Below, piece after piece: positions 1-9,307 of a stretch of DNA of 34,197 bases. The stretch covers positions 1 to 34,197 of the forward strand of contig JALHSR010000081.1 in assembly GCA_022865315.1 (NCBI GenBank), in the 5' to 3' direction. Both the position numbers and the translations under genes were made by a program. The first letter of the stretch is position 1, and every line of letters begins with the position of its first letter. The notes beneath the pieces were generated by a model. The model was given only the letters and a program-made list of their open reading frames with translations. It was not told where the DNA came from and did not search any database. Origin of the DNA: Methanotrichaceae archaeon. GTDB taxonomy: Archaea > Halobacteriota > Methanosarcinia > Methanotrichales > Methanotrichaceae.

Positions 1-132
1 GAATTTGTGGCAGATTTGGAGAGCATGAAGAAACTCATATCTGACCAATGGAATGCGCTCTCATGTTCGATCAGTTATGCCAAAGGCTGGATAAGGAGAT
101 TCTTAGTGGGGACTAATTACAATACAATCTGA
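1..132 (+). CDS. Partial CDS, C-terminal 43 residues of an unidentified protein
   Basis: The window opens inside a reading frame that runs from base 1 to a TGA at 130-132. The visible tail is basic and aromatic, with LISDQWN, SYAKGWIRRFL and a final GTNYNTI. I do not recognise the family. The continuous frame and codon use like the neighbours suggest a real gene end rather than chance. It lies 68 nt upstream of the glycosyltransferase-like gene on the same strand, so it may belong to the same surface-polysaccharide cluster. Confidence 0.4.
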   Translation, partial: EFVADLESMKKLISDQWNALSCSISYAKGWIRRFLVGTNYNTI

Positions 133-200
133 TTATTAGAAATTGTGCGGAAGACTATAATCAATTTTAAACCAATTTAATATATTACCTGGAATGTAGA

Positions 201-2021
201 ATGCCGAAAAAAAGAATTTTATTGGTAATCGAGCCAAAAGCGGATTTCGGGTTATTGACTACGGTCAATATGTTTAGAAACCGTTTGGAATATAATTTTC
301 TTATTTATCCTTTTATCAATAAATTATTTAAGAACTTTGAAGTCGCAATTATTCCAGACAATGGGATATTCAATAAAAATTTCATAAAGGCGAAGTATAT
401 ACGGATGATTCAAGAAGAAAGTAAAAGAGCCACCGATCAGGCTATTAAACGAAGTATTGAGATTGCTGAGAGCTGGTATTTGCATGGAAAATTATCTGAT
501 CACTTCTTCGTAAGTGGGATAAATTTAGGCGAAGTTATTCAGACAAAAGTAGTTCAAGATTTAATCCAAATATTTGTGTATATCGATTATGCACTAAAAA
601 TAATTGAAAAAGAGAAGCCAGAAATGGTTTGTATTCAGAATGAAATTTTTTCAATTGAAAAAGCTTTTTCAGCAATCGCCGATAGTACTACGACTAATTC
701 AATTATCGAGCCGTTCCATTATCGAAAATTAAAAAAATCTTTAAGTAATATTTTTAAATATCGCGCATTTAAAAAAAATATACCAAATCTTACCAATCTT
801 TACTTGGTTGATAGCCAAGATTACAATATGAAAAATTGCAATATCTTGTTTGATGTTCCATATATTAATGATTTCAATGCATTGATACCTGTTATTCAGA
901 AATTTCATGACAACAAATCGTCAAATTTATTTGTCTATACGGAAAGTTCTATTCGCAAAGAGAACCTTGGAGAAGATGCAAAAATTATTAGAAAAAATAT
1001 TAAAATTAATAACAGAAAAAATTTAGAAAATATAAAAAAATGTTTCTATTCAAATTTATTTAAAGACGCCGATTTTCAAGCATCATTTTCCTATAATGGT
1101 GTGAATTTTTGGAAGGCAATTAAAGATGAATTTGCGCTTCTATTTGATAGAGAATTGGATCTTATTGTCAATGATATTTATCGTTTCCAGGAAATAATTG
1201 ATTCAATAAATCCGAGCATTTTAATTGTTGGGGATGAAAGGGCAATCCGAGTGAGAGGTCATGTTTTTCTTGCAAAACTGAACGGCATTCCGATTCTGGA
1301 CGTTCAGCATGGGGCCTATTTTCCAGATTACCCTATGGGAGATAATCCTGTAGCTGATAGGATTGCGGCCGGTGGTAATTATTTTAAGGAAGTATATAAG
1401 AAAAATGGTGCTCGAGAAGAGCAAATTGAGGTTACTGGCTGGCCGAAATTTGATATCTATAAAGAAATTAAAGAGCATTATGCATTAAGTCCAAAAAATC
1501 GGCCATCCCGTATACTTTTCGCAACAAATTATTTAAATTTAAAAAGTAATTTAGATATTATTGAATATATTGGCTCGGCTCTCAGATTGAATCCTGATTT
1601 TTGCTTGATCGTGAAACCACACACAATAGAAAACAGTAAATTATATAAATATATATCCAAAAAATACGAGAGAATTACCGTCGTAGATGGCAAGAAACCT
1701 ATAATGAAATATCTAGCCAATTCTGATATACTTCTACTAGCGGCACCATCTACCGTTGGCTTGGAATCGGCGATTCTTGATAAGCCCATCATTTATTTTG
1801 ATAATACATGTAATACCAAAAACTGGTTGAGCGAGATTGCGACAACAATAAGCTCTTTGAACGAACTCTTTCCGGCGATTCAAGGTGCCCTTTATGATGA
1901 GACGCTTAGGAGAAGGTTTAGTGAGTCCAGGAAAAGATTTGCTTATGAACATGCTCATAAACAAGATGGTCATGCATCCCAAAGAGTTGCGAATTTGATA
2001 TTGGAAATGACAGAAAATTAA
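201..2021 (+). CDS. GT-B-fold glycosyltransferase-like surface polysaccharide biosynthesis protein
   Basis: A 606-aa soluble protein with no signal peptide or clear membrane segment. The C-terminal half resembles GT-B glycosyltransferases and the related UDP-GlcNAc 2-epimerase / CDP-glycerol transferase superfamily: an ILDVQHG motif (about residue 365), VTGWPKFD (about 415), a KPH motif (about 475), and a donor-site-like segment AAPSTVGLESAILDKPIIYF near residue 520 with the usual Ser and Glu. The first 330 residues are lysine- and asparagine-rich and unassigned. The family call rests on these motifs; sugar donor and acceptor cannot be read from sequence. The ATG follows a weak GGA-type ribosome site, with an A/T-rich TATA-like stretch about 20-27 nt upstream. 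The setting suggests a cytoplasmic enzyme assembling surface glycan. Confidence 0.6.
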   Translation: MPKKRILLVIEPKADFGLLTTVNMFRNRLEYNFLIYPFINKLFKNFEVAIIPDNGIFNKNFIKAKYIRMIQEESKRATDQAIKRSIEIAESWYLHGKLSDHFFVSGINLGEVIQTKVVQDLIQIFVYIDYALKIIEKEKPEMVCIQNEIFSIEKAFSAIADSTTTNSIIEPFHYRKLKKSLSNIFKYRAFKKNIPNLTNLYLVDSQDYNMKNCNILFDVPYINDFNALIPVIQKFHDNKSSNLFVYTESSIRKENLGEDAKIIRKNIKINNRKNLENIKKCFYSNLFKDADFQASFSYNGVNFWKAIKDEFALLFDRELDLIVNDIYRFQEIIDSINPSILIVGDERAIRVRGHVFLAKLNGIPILDVQHGAYFPDYPMGDNPVADRIAAGGNYFKEVYKKNGAREEQIEVTGWPKFDIYKEIKEHYALSPKNRPSRILFATNYLNLKSNLDIIEYIGSALRLNPDFCLIVKPHTIENSKLYKYISKKYERITVVDGKKPIMKYLANSDILLLAAPSTVGLESAILDKPIIYFDNTCNTKNWLSEIATTISSLNELFPAIQGALYDETLRRRFSESRKRFAYEHAHKQDGHASQRVANLILEMTEN

Positions 2022-2345
2022 TCATTTTAGCACAAAATTAACATTTCGATGTCTCTTTTATGCCTATCCAAGAAATTAGGGAAAAATAGATTTCGTGAGA
2101 GTTGCCATTGATAACATCATGAGATTTTTCTTTAAGAACGATCTCTAGTTTCATAGTCTGTATAAATATCCGAACCTAGATTTAATCGCGGTTTAGGTAG
2201 TGTACAATTATATAATCTGCGTTATCTTGCTATTCGATCTTTTTTTATTACCAGAAACAGTTCTATATATATTTTAAAATAATAATTTAAGGTGATGTTT
2301 ATCTGTATCAAGATGGACATAGGTAAATCATAAGAGGTCATTATT
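2022..2345. other. Intergenic region with likely promoter
   Basis: No convincing reading frame is seen in these 324 bases. An A/T-rich block (TATATATATTTTAAAATAAT) at about 2263-2282 could be the TATA element for the methyltransferase that starts at 2346. The motif AGAGGTC just before that start is a good ribosome-binding site. Confidence 0.4.
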
Positions 2346-3119
2346 TTGATTTCTAAAGAATTCCTTAGTCGTTTAATCAAGAATCCATGGCAGGAAATCA
2401 GATTTCAGACGATCCTTCGTGCGCTTCCATTATTGATAAAGGATCCTCAAGCTCAACGTATCAACCTTTGGAATAGTTTTGGACGGTTGCCGCGTGTACC
2501 ACTGATTCAATTATTTCCAGAAGTAAAAGAAATCGATTTAACGATCTTGCATCCCTACAACCGGATAATCAACACCTCCATTGACCTGGAGGAGCTAGTT
2601 GTGATCCTTGCGATTCTTAAAGCAATAAATGCGCGAAAAGTGCTTGAGATCGGCACATTCGATGGCAATACAACCATTAATATTGCTGCTAATACGCTTA
2701 ATGATTCTCAAATCATTACGGTGGATCTACCTCTGGACTGGAATGGACATTATCGAATTCTTACGCCTGAGTCTTACGTGAACGCAAGCGATAGGGCGCT
2801 GATAGGTAAGCAGTTCTTTGGAACAATTTTCGCCAAAAAAATCACACAAATATTTGGCGACTCAGCCGAACTGGATTGGGCGATGCTTGGGGGTCCATTT
2901 GACATGATTTTCATCGATGGCAACCATTACTATCGTTACGTAAAGCATGACACTGAAAATGCTTTAAAGCATTTAGAACCAAGCGGCGTGATTGTATGGC
3001 ATGATTACGGAAATATGATCGATGTTAGTCGGGTTGTGGATGAAGTATCTCTGAAGATGCCAGTTCACGTTATCAGTGGAACACGAGTGGCTATAGGTCA
3101 GTTGATAGCGAAGGATTAG
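2346..3119 (+). CDS. Class I SAM-dependent methyltransferase (Methyltransf_24-like)
   Basis: A 257-aa protein starting at TTG, supported by AGAGGTC about 8 nt upstream. The centre has a Rossmann-type SAM-binding motif, VLEIGTFDGNTT (about residues 98-109), followed by an acidic strand end ITVDLP and the later FDMIFIDGNHYY and GVIVWHDYG segments. That order (glycine motif, D/E at the end of strand 2, IDG-H, WHD) is typical of the Methyltransf_24 group, often found in polysaccharide or lipopolysaccharide clusters. The substrate is unknown; O-methylation of a sugar or of a surface-glycan precursor is the natural inference from the neighbours. The N-terminal 75 residues are a separate basic helical region. 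No membrane segment is seen. Confidence 0.75.
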   Translation: MISKEFLSRLIKNPWQEIRFQTILRALPLLIKDPQAQRINLWNSFGRLPRVPLIQLFPEVKEIDLTILHPYNRIINTSIDLEELVVILAILKAINARKVLEIGTFDGNTTINIAANTLNDSQIITVDLPLDWNGHYRILTPESYVNASDRALIGKQFFGTIFAKKITQIFGDSAELDWAMLGGPFDMIFIDGNHYYRYVKHDTENALKHLEPSGVIVWHDYGNMIDVSRVVDEVSLKMPVHVISGTRVAIGQLIAKD

Positions 3120-3450
3120 ATTTTTTAGAGTCCCCAATCAGCTAAATTACATCAAGCTATCGGCATATAGAGAAAGGGCGCTTCAGAACAAGCTTATGTG
3201 CTAAACTATTGTTGCTCATTTATAAGTATCACATTATGAGATCTTTCGATGTCTCATAACGTAGCCTTGGCAGCAAACCATTTCATTGTTGTATATCCAA
3301 AAATATAAATAAACGAATTAATTTATGGTTACGAGAAAGGTTCAATGCGATGCCAGCTAAAGATTTTGCCAACTATTTCACTGAGATATAATGACTCATT
3401 CAGCGGTCGAATGCTTCTATAAAAGCCAATCTAATAAAAAGGAGGAACCT
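3120..3450. other. Intergenic region upstream of the deacetylase operon
   Basis: No gene is seen. An A/T-rich element AAAAATATAAATAAACG near 3299-3315 is a candidate TATA box. The stretch also includes a possible 20-codon upstream extension of the deacetylase frame, from an ATG at 3391, that I do not favour. Confidence 0.35.
3443..3448 (+). promoter_or_regulatory. Strong Shine-Dalgarno deciding a GTG start
   Basis: The run AAAAAGGAGG at 3436-3445 with AAC CT before GTG 3451 is close to the ideal anti-16S complement and spacing. It supports GTG 3451 over the ATG at 3391, which has no purine-rich site in front of it. Confidence 0.6.
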
Positions 3451-4518
3451 GTGACGAAAAATTTCCTTAATATGGATAGCAGAGACGGCGGTTCTTCCTT
3501 TATTAATTCAGTCAGTAATTATTTATACAATAATATAGATATTTTAGATTTTTATAGCACTTTTCGATCAAATTTTAAGTCCGTTTTATTAATTCTAATA
3601 TATCATGGAGTTGGCCAAAATCAGGAAAATTGGATGCATCCTTCGATAAATGAAAAAATTTTTGAAACACAAATAAATTATATAAAAAGGAGATATAAGG
3701 TTATTTCGTTAAAATCTTTAGTTAGCCTTAACCAAGAAAAGAAACCTTTGCCAAAGAAGGCTGCAATAATTACTTTTGATGATGGTTACAAAAATATATA
3801 TAAATATGCGTATCCTATTCTAAGAAAATATAATATTCCTGCTACAATTTTTTTGACAACTGGTGTGATTGGAACAGGAGATCTATTATGGTGGGATAAA
3901 ATAAGCTATATCATTTGGAAAACAGATTGCAGATCGATCGAATTTGATTCGGGAATGATTTCATTGGAATCCGTGAAAGAAAGATCAGAATTTTGCTTCA
4001 CATTGACAGAGAAACTTAAAGGATATCCAAATAACAAAAAATTTGATCTAATTGAAGATATTGGAAGATCATTGGACGTGAAAGTACCTTCTGATATCGG
4101 TAAAAAAATATATTTGTCTTGGTCGGAAATAATTGAGATGAATTCAGATGGATTTGAAATGGGATCTCATACCATTTCACATCCTATTCTTACAAAGATT
4201 GCACTTAAGGATGCAGATTATGAAATTGCGAATTCAAAAAGAGATATTGAGCACAAAATTAAAGCTAATGTTGTTTCTTTTAGCTATCCAAATGGTCTTC
4301 CAGGCGATTATAATGCTGAAATAATAAATTTATTAAAGGAAAATGGTTTCAAATGTGCTGTTACTTCAACTCTTCAGGAGCCTCAATTTGAGGGAGGCTT
4401 GTTCGAGTTAGCAAGAAAAAGTGCTACATTTAATCTTGTTCCTTTTAGGTTTGCTGCATCTCATATGTATGATGATATTTATAAAATAAGGAAATATTTA
4501 TGGAAAATAGACTCCTGA
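3451..4518 (+). CDS. Polysaccharide deacetylase (NodB homology domain, CE4)
   Basis: Metal-dependent deacetylase removing N- or O-acetyl groups from a polysaccharide. The CE4 motifs are visible: ILIYHGVG near the N-terminus, TFDDGY (motif 1, with the catalytic Asp and a metal-binding Asp; about residues 108-113), SHTISHP (motif 2, metal-binding HxxxH) and SYPNG (motif 3). I chose GTG 3451 because a strong AAGGAGG lies about 6 nt upstream; it gives 355 aa. The in-frame ATG at 3391 would add 20 polar residues and has no ribosome site. No signal peptide is visible, so the enzyme may act on a cytoplasmic or membrane-associated precursor. It overlaps the ATP-grasp gene by 19 nt, indicating co-translation. 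Confidence 0.85.
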   Translation: MTKNFLNMDSRDGGSSFINSVSNYLYNNIDILDFYSTFRSNFKSVLLILIYHGVGQNQENWMHPSINEKIFETQINYIKRRYKVISLKSLVSLNQEKKPLPKKAAIITFDDGYKNIYKYAYPILRKYNIPATIFLTTGVIGTGDLLWWDKISYIIWKTDCRSIEFDSGMISLESVKERSEFCFTLTEKLKGYPNNKKFDLIEDIGRSLDVKVPSDIGKKIYLSWSEIIEMNSDGFEMGSHTISHPILTKIALKDADYEIANSKRDIEHKIKANVVSFSYPNGLPGDYNAEIINLLKENGFKCAVTSTLQEPQFEGGLFELARKSATFNLVPFRFAASHMYDDIYKIRKYLWKIDS

Positions 4519-5729
4519 AAGTGTTGGTAACAAGTGCTAGGACTAAAGCAGCATTAGCAGTTACTAAATCATTAGGAGAGAAAGGAATAATTGTTATTTG
4601 CGCAGATCACTCATATGACAGTCTTTCTTTCTATACGAAATATTGCAAAGGTCGGGTCATATATCCCAACCCTGGGACAGAGCCGGAAAAATTTATCAAC
4701 TTTTTATTAGATCATATAAAAAGTAATTCTTATGATATATTATTTCCAATCACTGATGTCGATATGTATTTGATCTCGAAAAATCTCGATCTCTTTTTGC
4801 CTTATGTTAAGGTGGCTGGGAATTCTCATCATATATTTATGAAAGCTTTGGACAAATCTGCAACTATTGAAATGGCAAAAAAACTCAATATTCCGATTCC
4901 CAAGACTATCCTCTTGGAGGACATTGATGATATATATAAAATAGCAGAAAAGTTGCGTTATCCCGTAGTGGTAAAGCCAAGACAATCTGTGACATTTATT
5001 TCAGATAAGGCTATGGTATGCAATACAAAATATGTTTTCTCCAAAGGGGAATTAATTTCAAATTATATCAGTTTACATAAAAAAATTCCATACCCTCTTA
5101 TACAGGAATATATCCAGGGTGAGGAGATCGGCGTATTTTTATTATTAAATAGAGGAGCTTTAAATGCAGTCTTCAGCCATCGAAGAATTAGGTCAACAAA
5201 TCCTCTTGGTGGGGTTAGTTGCATGCGTGAAAGCGTTAAAATCAATTCGATGATGAAATTTTTTGCAGTCAAATTGCTTGAAGAGATAAATTGGAATGGA
5301 ATTGCAATGGTCGAATTCAAGATCGATTCCTCCGATAACATTCCAAAATTGATGGAGATAAATGGCCGTTTTTGGGGATCGTTGCAGCTAGCTATCATAT
5401 CTGGGGTGGATTTTCCGTATCTGCTTCTCAAGACCTTGATGGGTGAAACTATCTCACCAGTTTTGGATTACAGGAAAGGGATAAAATGCAGGGATTTATA
5501 TGGAGACTTCATTCACTTTTATAATGTCTTAATGAGACCTGATAAAAGGTTTGAATATCCAGAAAAATTCTTTACTGCGCGGCAATTTATCAAATTTAAT
5601 GAAAGAAATCTGTATTACGATAGCATATCTTTGGAGGATCCCAAATTAACGTTAAAAACATTTTGGGACATAATGAAATTACCTTATTTGCACAAAACAA
5701 AGAAGAAGGGTAATTATGAGATTAATTAA
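4500..5729 (+). CDS. ATP-grasp domain ligase (carbamoyl-phosphate-synthase/PylC-like)
   Basis: A 409-aa ATP-grasp enzyme. Residues 1 to about 110 form a Rossmann-like preATP-grasp domain (KVLVTSARTKAALAVTKSL). The ATP-grasp part shows the lysine strand YPVVVKPRQS (about 155-164), the linker strand LIQEYIQGEEIG (about 200), and the metal-binding ELMEINGRFWG-type motif (here KLMEINGRFWG, about 285), giving Glu-x-Asn-x-Arg. Such enzymes join a carboxylate, through an acyl phosphate, to an amine or thiol. The substrate is unknown; attachment of an amino acid to a sugar or amine is plausible in this setting. An AAGGA ribosome site sits in the end of the deacetylase gene, and the 3' end overlaps the PHP gene by 14 nt. 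Confidence 0.75.
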   Translation: MENRLLKVLVTSARTKAALAVTKSLGEKGIIVICADHSYDSLSFYTKYCKGRVIYPNPGTEPEKFINFLLDHIKSNSYDILFPITDVDMYLISKNLDLFLPYVKVAGNSHHIFMKALDKSATIEMAKKLNIPIPKTILLEDIDDIYKIAEKLRYPVVVKPRQSVTFISDKAMVCNTKYVFSKGELISNYISLHKKIPYPLIQEYIQGEEIGVFLLLNRGALNAVFSHRRIRSTNPLGGVSCMRESVKINSMMKFFAVKLLEEINWNGIAMVEFKIDSSDNIPKLMEINGRFWGSLQLAIISGVDFPYLLLKTLMGETISPVLDYRKGIKCRDLYGDFIHFYNVLMRPDKRFEYPEKFFTARQFIKFNERNLYYDSISLEDPKLTLKTFWDIMKLPYLHKTKKKGNYEIN

Positions 5730-6528
5730 AGGAGTCATTCATGTTCATTCACAATATTCGTATGACGGGACGTTACCTCTTAAGACGATTAAAAATTATT
5801 TTAAGGAAAGAGGATTTAATTTTATTATATTTACAGAGCACGAAAATAAAATGGGAGATGACTGGATCGATTTATTCGTTTCTGAGTGTAAATCGGCATC
5901 GGAAGAAGATTTCATTATTATCCCAGGAATTGAGTTTAAATATGAGGACATTGAGATATTGGGATTAAATTTAAATAAAAATATATATTATAATGGTATA
6001 AAGGATTTGATAAAAAAAATAAAAATAAATAATGGGTTGGCGGTATTGGCTCACCCCAAAAAATATAAATATAATTTTAAAAATAATCTTTCGATTTTAA
6101 AAGAGTTAAATGGAATAGAAATTTGGAATTGTAGATATGATGGTCGACATGTTCCAAGGGTGCATAGCATCAAACTGTTAAATCTATTAAGAAATGAAAA
6201 TATCTTTGGTTACGCGGGTCTAGATTATCATTATATTGGAGAATCAACGCAGCCTTATCATCAATTATATGTGAAAGAATTAACTATCCAAGAAATAATG
6301 GAAAACTTAAAAAACGGGAATTACAATATAATTAATAATAATCTAGAAATCGATTCAAGAGCTAACTTAACCTTTTCAATGTACATAATATTTTTATTCA
6401 AAAATTATTTGTATCTATTTTTTAAATTCATTTTTCTATTGGGAGAAAATTTTTTTCACCGTTTGGGTCGACCGCCTCCAAAATTTATGGTCCAGCTGGC
6501 TAGGAAAATTATTTATTTAAACACTTGA
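5716..6528 (+). CDS. PHP-domain metal-dependent hydrolase with C-terminal hydrophobic segment
   Basis: A 270-aa PHP-family protein (polymerase and histidinol phosphatase fold). Metal ligands are visible in order: HVHSQYSYDG (about residues 9-18), FTEHEN (about 39), PGIEF (about 75), LAHPKK (about 113) and GLDYHY (about 170). Known members are phosphoesterases, including some polysaccharide-linked phosphotyrosine phosphatases. After residue 215 a strongly hydrophobic stretch (MYIIFLFKNYLYLFFKFIFLL) suggests membrane attachment, with a basic tail behind it. It is the last gene of the deacetylase/ATP-grasp/PHP run and is translationally coupled to it. By eye its base composition is even more A/T-rich than its neighbours. 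The exact substrate is unknown. Confidence 0.75.
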   Translation: MRLIKGVIHVHSQYSYDGTLPLKTIKNYFKERGFNFIIFTEHENKMGDDWIDLFVSECKSASEEDFIIIPGIEFKYEDIEILGLNLNKNIYYNGIKDLIKKIKINNGLAVLAHPKKYKYNFKNNLSILKELNGIEIWNCRYDGRHVPRVHSIKLLNLLRNENIFGYAGLDYHYIGESTQPYHQLYVKELTIQEIMENLKNGNYNIINNNLEIDSRANLTFSMYIIFLFKNYLYLFFKFIFLLGENFFHRLGRPPPKFMVQLARKIIYLNT

Positions 6529-6729
6529 TTTATTGCATATAATCCGTGAAAATTACAATTAGAAATATCGGGATCGCGAATATTAACGAAAGAAATTCGA
6601 GAACTATTTTTAAATTCCTTATAAACCATTTTGAGACGGGATAATAATAATATAAATAACCATATTTTATATCAGCAACTGATCTTGGGTCGATCACTTA
6701 ACAAAATATCCAAATGGGGTCCGGAAGTA

Positions 6730-6768
6730 TTTATAAATATCAAAAAATCATGGATATATTTTTAAACC
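6730..6768 (+). promoter_or_regulatory. Candidate archaeal promoter (TATA elements) for the TPR gene
   Basis: Two A/T-rich boxes are visible, TATTTATAAATAT at 6728-6740 and GATATATTTTTAAAC at 6753-6767. The second is centred about 30 nt before the ATG at 6790, the spacing expected for a leaderless archaeal message. No Shine-Dalgarno motif precedes that ATG, which fits. Confidence 0.45.
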
Positions 6769-6789
6769 AGTGAACTAACAAATAAACTA

Positions 6790-7551
6790 ATGAAGTTGGC
6801 GGCATTAAATCTCTATTTTATCTTAATTTGCTCCGTATGTACAGGAATTAATGCAGATCAATTTTATGATTCTCTCGGATCAAAACTATCTTCCAACGGT
6901 TATTTTAGTGAATCAATTGATTATTTTAATATGTCTATTGAACAGAATAAAACTTTTGCGGACGCATGGATTCATAAAGGGAATGCATTACTTAGTCTGA
7001 AATATTTCAATGATTCAATGGATGCTTTTAATAGAGCCCTTGAGATAAATTCCACTAATGCTGCAGCATGGTCTCGGATTGCTTATAAGTACGAAACTCA
7101 AAAGGATTATAATAATGCTTTTTCAGCAATGTCCGTTGCTACCAATCTTGATCCAAAAAATGCAGTCTTCTGGTTCAAGAATGGTTACTATCTCCAGAAA
7201 CAAGGTATGTTTATGGATGCAATATCCTATTTTGATAACGCTTTAGCTGTCAAGGAAAATTATCGGGATCCTATATTTTCGAAAGCAATATCGCTGCAAG
7301 CTATAGGGAAAACTAAGGAGGCAATCGAACTTTTTGATAAAGCAATCGCTTTAAATCCAAAAGATCCCAAAGCGTATGATGCAAAAGGATTAGCCCTCGA
7401 GGTCGAAGGTGATTACTCTAGCGCATTAAATTCCTTTAATACAGCTTTAGAACTCGACCCCAAATACCAATCAGCATTTAGCAATAGAATTCATGCGGAA
7501 TTGGCCTTGGGGAGGTCGGGTGAGGCGATAACATATTTCTTAAGAACATAG
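6790..7551 (+). CDS. Secreted TPR-repeat protein (paralogue A)
   Basis: A 253-aa protein with an N-terminal signal-peptide-like hydrophobic segment (ALNLYFILICSVCTGINA) followed by about six tetratricopeptide repeats of 34 residues. Typical units are DAWIHKGNALLSLKYF and DPKAYDAKGLALEVEGDY. The array fills the rest of the protein. TPR solenoids mediate protein-protein contacts; an extracellular or envelope location is inferred from the signal peptide. The C-terminal motif (HAELALGRSGEAITYFL) matches in layout the ends of the two TPR proteins at 8177 and 9308, so the three are paralogues. Several N-x-S/T sequons are present (NMS, NKT, NDS, NST). No enzymatic domain is seen. Confidence 0.8.
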   Translation: MKLAALNLYFILICSVCTGINADQFYDSLGSKLSSNGYFSESIDYFNMSIEQNKTFADAWIHKGNALLSLKYFNDSMDAFNRALEINSTNAAAWSRIAYKYETQKDYNNAFSAMSVATNLDPKNAVFWFKNGYYLQKQGMFMDAISYFDNALAVKENYRDPIFSKAISLQAIGKTKEAIELFDKAIALNPKDPKAYDAKGLALEVEGDYSSALNSFNTALELDPKYQSAFSNRIHAELALGRSGEAITYFLRT

Positions 7552-7593
7552 CCAATTTTCCTCTCAGGAAAAGTGAATTTCTCCAAAAAAATC

Positions 7594-7620
7594 CTAATTT
7601 CATCTAAAATTAGAAATTTT
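7594..7620 (+). terminator. Candidate terminator hairpin after TPR gene A
   Basis: CTAATTT (7594-7600) and AAATTAG (7607-7613) form a perfect 7-bp stem with a 6-nt loop, followed by AAATTTTTAAA. It lies about 43 nt after the TPR stop codon. The stem is A/T-rich, so folding strength is modest; T-rich tracts alone can terminate archaeal transcription. Confidence 0.4.
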
Positions 7621-8176
7621 TAAATAAAATTGTTTATTATCTTTAACTGCAAGTATCTTAGTTTGTAAGTATCTTTTCGACAAGGTCTCAGATTGGTCTT
7701 TTTTTGAAGTATACAGCAATTCTAGCGTGCTACCCAATTAGATAATTCTTTTTCTGATAATAGTCGGATCAAAGGTCGATACCTATCAAAGCCTTATGCC
7801 GAAAATCAAGATCGCAATGCATCAATTTTGGCAGTAAAGTAAATTTACCCTCAAATTTATGATTCCGAGGCTAATTTATTCGATGCTTGCAATAGAAAAT
7901 GAATTACCTTTTTGGTGTCTAACTCGATATAATCCTCATTTTGGATCGTCTAATTGCTTAATTACTTTATAAGCAAATTAAGTTCGTCATGCAACCGACC
8001 CTTTTTGATGTAACCGAATCCTACTTTCGATCGATTATTGTTCCGCTTATCGTGGCATCGACTGCTTAACTCGTTTTACATATCGATCGAAGAGAATCTT
8101 TTTAATGCATATTTTATAAAAAAATAATTGAGGCCAATGACTCATTAGCACTTAGCTTGTTTGGTCTTTGGCCATC
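7621..8176. other. Long intergenic region between convergent TPR genes
   Basis: No gene is seen in about 550 bases. It holds a short direct repeat, AAGTATCTT at 7651-7659 and 7667-7675. The region separates the + strand TPR gene from two - strand TPR genes and looks like ordinary A/T-rich spacer. Confidence 0.4.
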
Positions 8177-9043
8177 TTACATCTTCTCATAAAATATTAT
8201 CATGGCTTCGTTTGGTTTCTTAAGTGCTAATAAGATATGCATCTTGCCTATTAGAGCCTGAATATAGTTCGGATCTACCTTGAGGGCGGCATCGTAAGCA
8301 GCTAGTGCATCCTTCAAATTTCCTAGCTCTTCAAGAGCGAGTCCCTTGGCCGTCAATGCCTGTTTATTCTTTCCATCTGCAGCGACAAGCCGTTCATAAT
8401 ATTTCATGGCTCCTGAATTGTTGCCTACGGCTTGAAGCGCTACGCCCTTTCCAAGAATTGCATCTTTGTTATCCGATTGAATGGAAATTATCTGATCGTA
8501 AGTCTTTATTGCATCTGAAAACTTACGATCTTTCATATGAATCGATGCTTTTCTTATCATAGGTGGCGTAAAATTTTTGTTGATTTGGATAGCAGTTTCA
8601 TAGAATTTTATAGCACCTTGAGGATCGTTCGTACTTTCTAGAAACATTCCGCTCTTGTATGGATAATTTGCATTGGTCGCGTCTAATTTTGTGGCATTAG
8701 CTAGCGCAGCGAGGGCGATTGCGTAAGCCTTATCTGCAGCGTAGACCCCTGCTAATTTTTCCCACACAGATGCTTGATTAGGATCGAGTTGAAGGGCTTT
8801 TTTGTAGGAATTTAGAGACTCGTTAAGATTCTTAACGGCCATCGCAGCATCACCTTTATGGATCCATGCATCAGTAAAATTTGGATCCAGAGCAACAGCT
8901 TTGCTAAAATAGTTTAATGCATCAACGTTTTTCTTTTCAGTTAATAGTTGTTTTCCTTTCCAATCAAAGTACTCTGCATCTTCTTGCGCAGAGCAACACA
9001 CACATAATAGCATTAAGCCAACCAAAATTGCTAGACATTTCAT
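8177..9043 (-). CDS. Secreted TPR-repeat protein (paralogue B)
   Basis: A 288-aa protein with a short signal peptide (MKCLAILVGLMLLCVCCSAQ) and about seven TPR units, for example TDAWIHKGDAAMAVKNL, ASVWEKLAGVYAADKAY and QALTAKGLALEELGNL. The ATG is preceded by AGAAGGAAATATT, a good ribosome site. The cysteines at the end of the hydrophobic core could allow lipid attachment, but the context is not a clear lipobox. The C-terminus (QALIGKMHILLALKKPNEAM) closely resembles that of the neighbouring gene at 9308-10088 (QALIGKMHVLIALNKTHEPM), so the two are a tandem duplication. The likely role is an extracellular scaffold or interaction protein; no partner can be named. Confidence 0.8.
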   Translation of the reverse strand: MKCLAILVGLMLLCVCCSAQEDAEYFDWKGKQLLTEKKNVDALNYFSKAVALDPNFTDAWIHKGDAAMAVKNLNESLNSYKKALQLDPNQASVWEKLAGVYAADKAYAIALAALANATKLDATNANYPYKSGMFLESTNDPQGAIKFYETAIQINKNFTPPMIRKASIHMKDRKFSDAIKTYDQIISIQSDNKDAILGKGVALQAVGNNSGAMKYYERLVAADGKNKQALTAKGLALEELGNLKDALAAYDAALKVDPNYIQALIGKMHILLALKKPNEAMIIFYEKM

Positions 9044-9307
9044 AATATTTCCTTCTGCAATTTCTGATATTCGCTGGAAAGATATTTTAAATTTTCCCCT
9101 TTCTATTTAGTCTTTAAGCTAGGTAGCAGTTGTACAATGAAATTAATAATTCAAACTGGGTATTCGAATCTTATTTGGGAAGATATTTAGAGCAATCGAT
9201 TATCTAATTGGAGGGCATTACTGTACCCTTTGAATTGCTGATTAGGTCAAATTTAAATAATATTTAAAATTAAAAATACCTATAACAAAATAATTTTATG
9301 AATTCTT

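Noticed and set aside
5063-5431. 122-codon - strand frame opposite the ATP-grasp gene
   Set aside because: Antisense shadow; the + strand frame carries the ATP-grasp motifs through the same bases.
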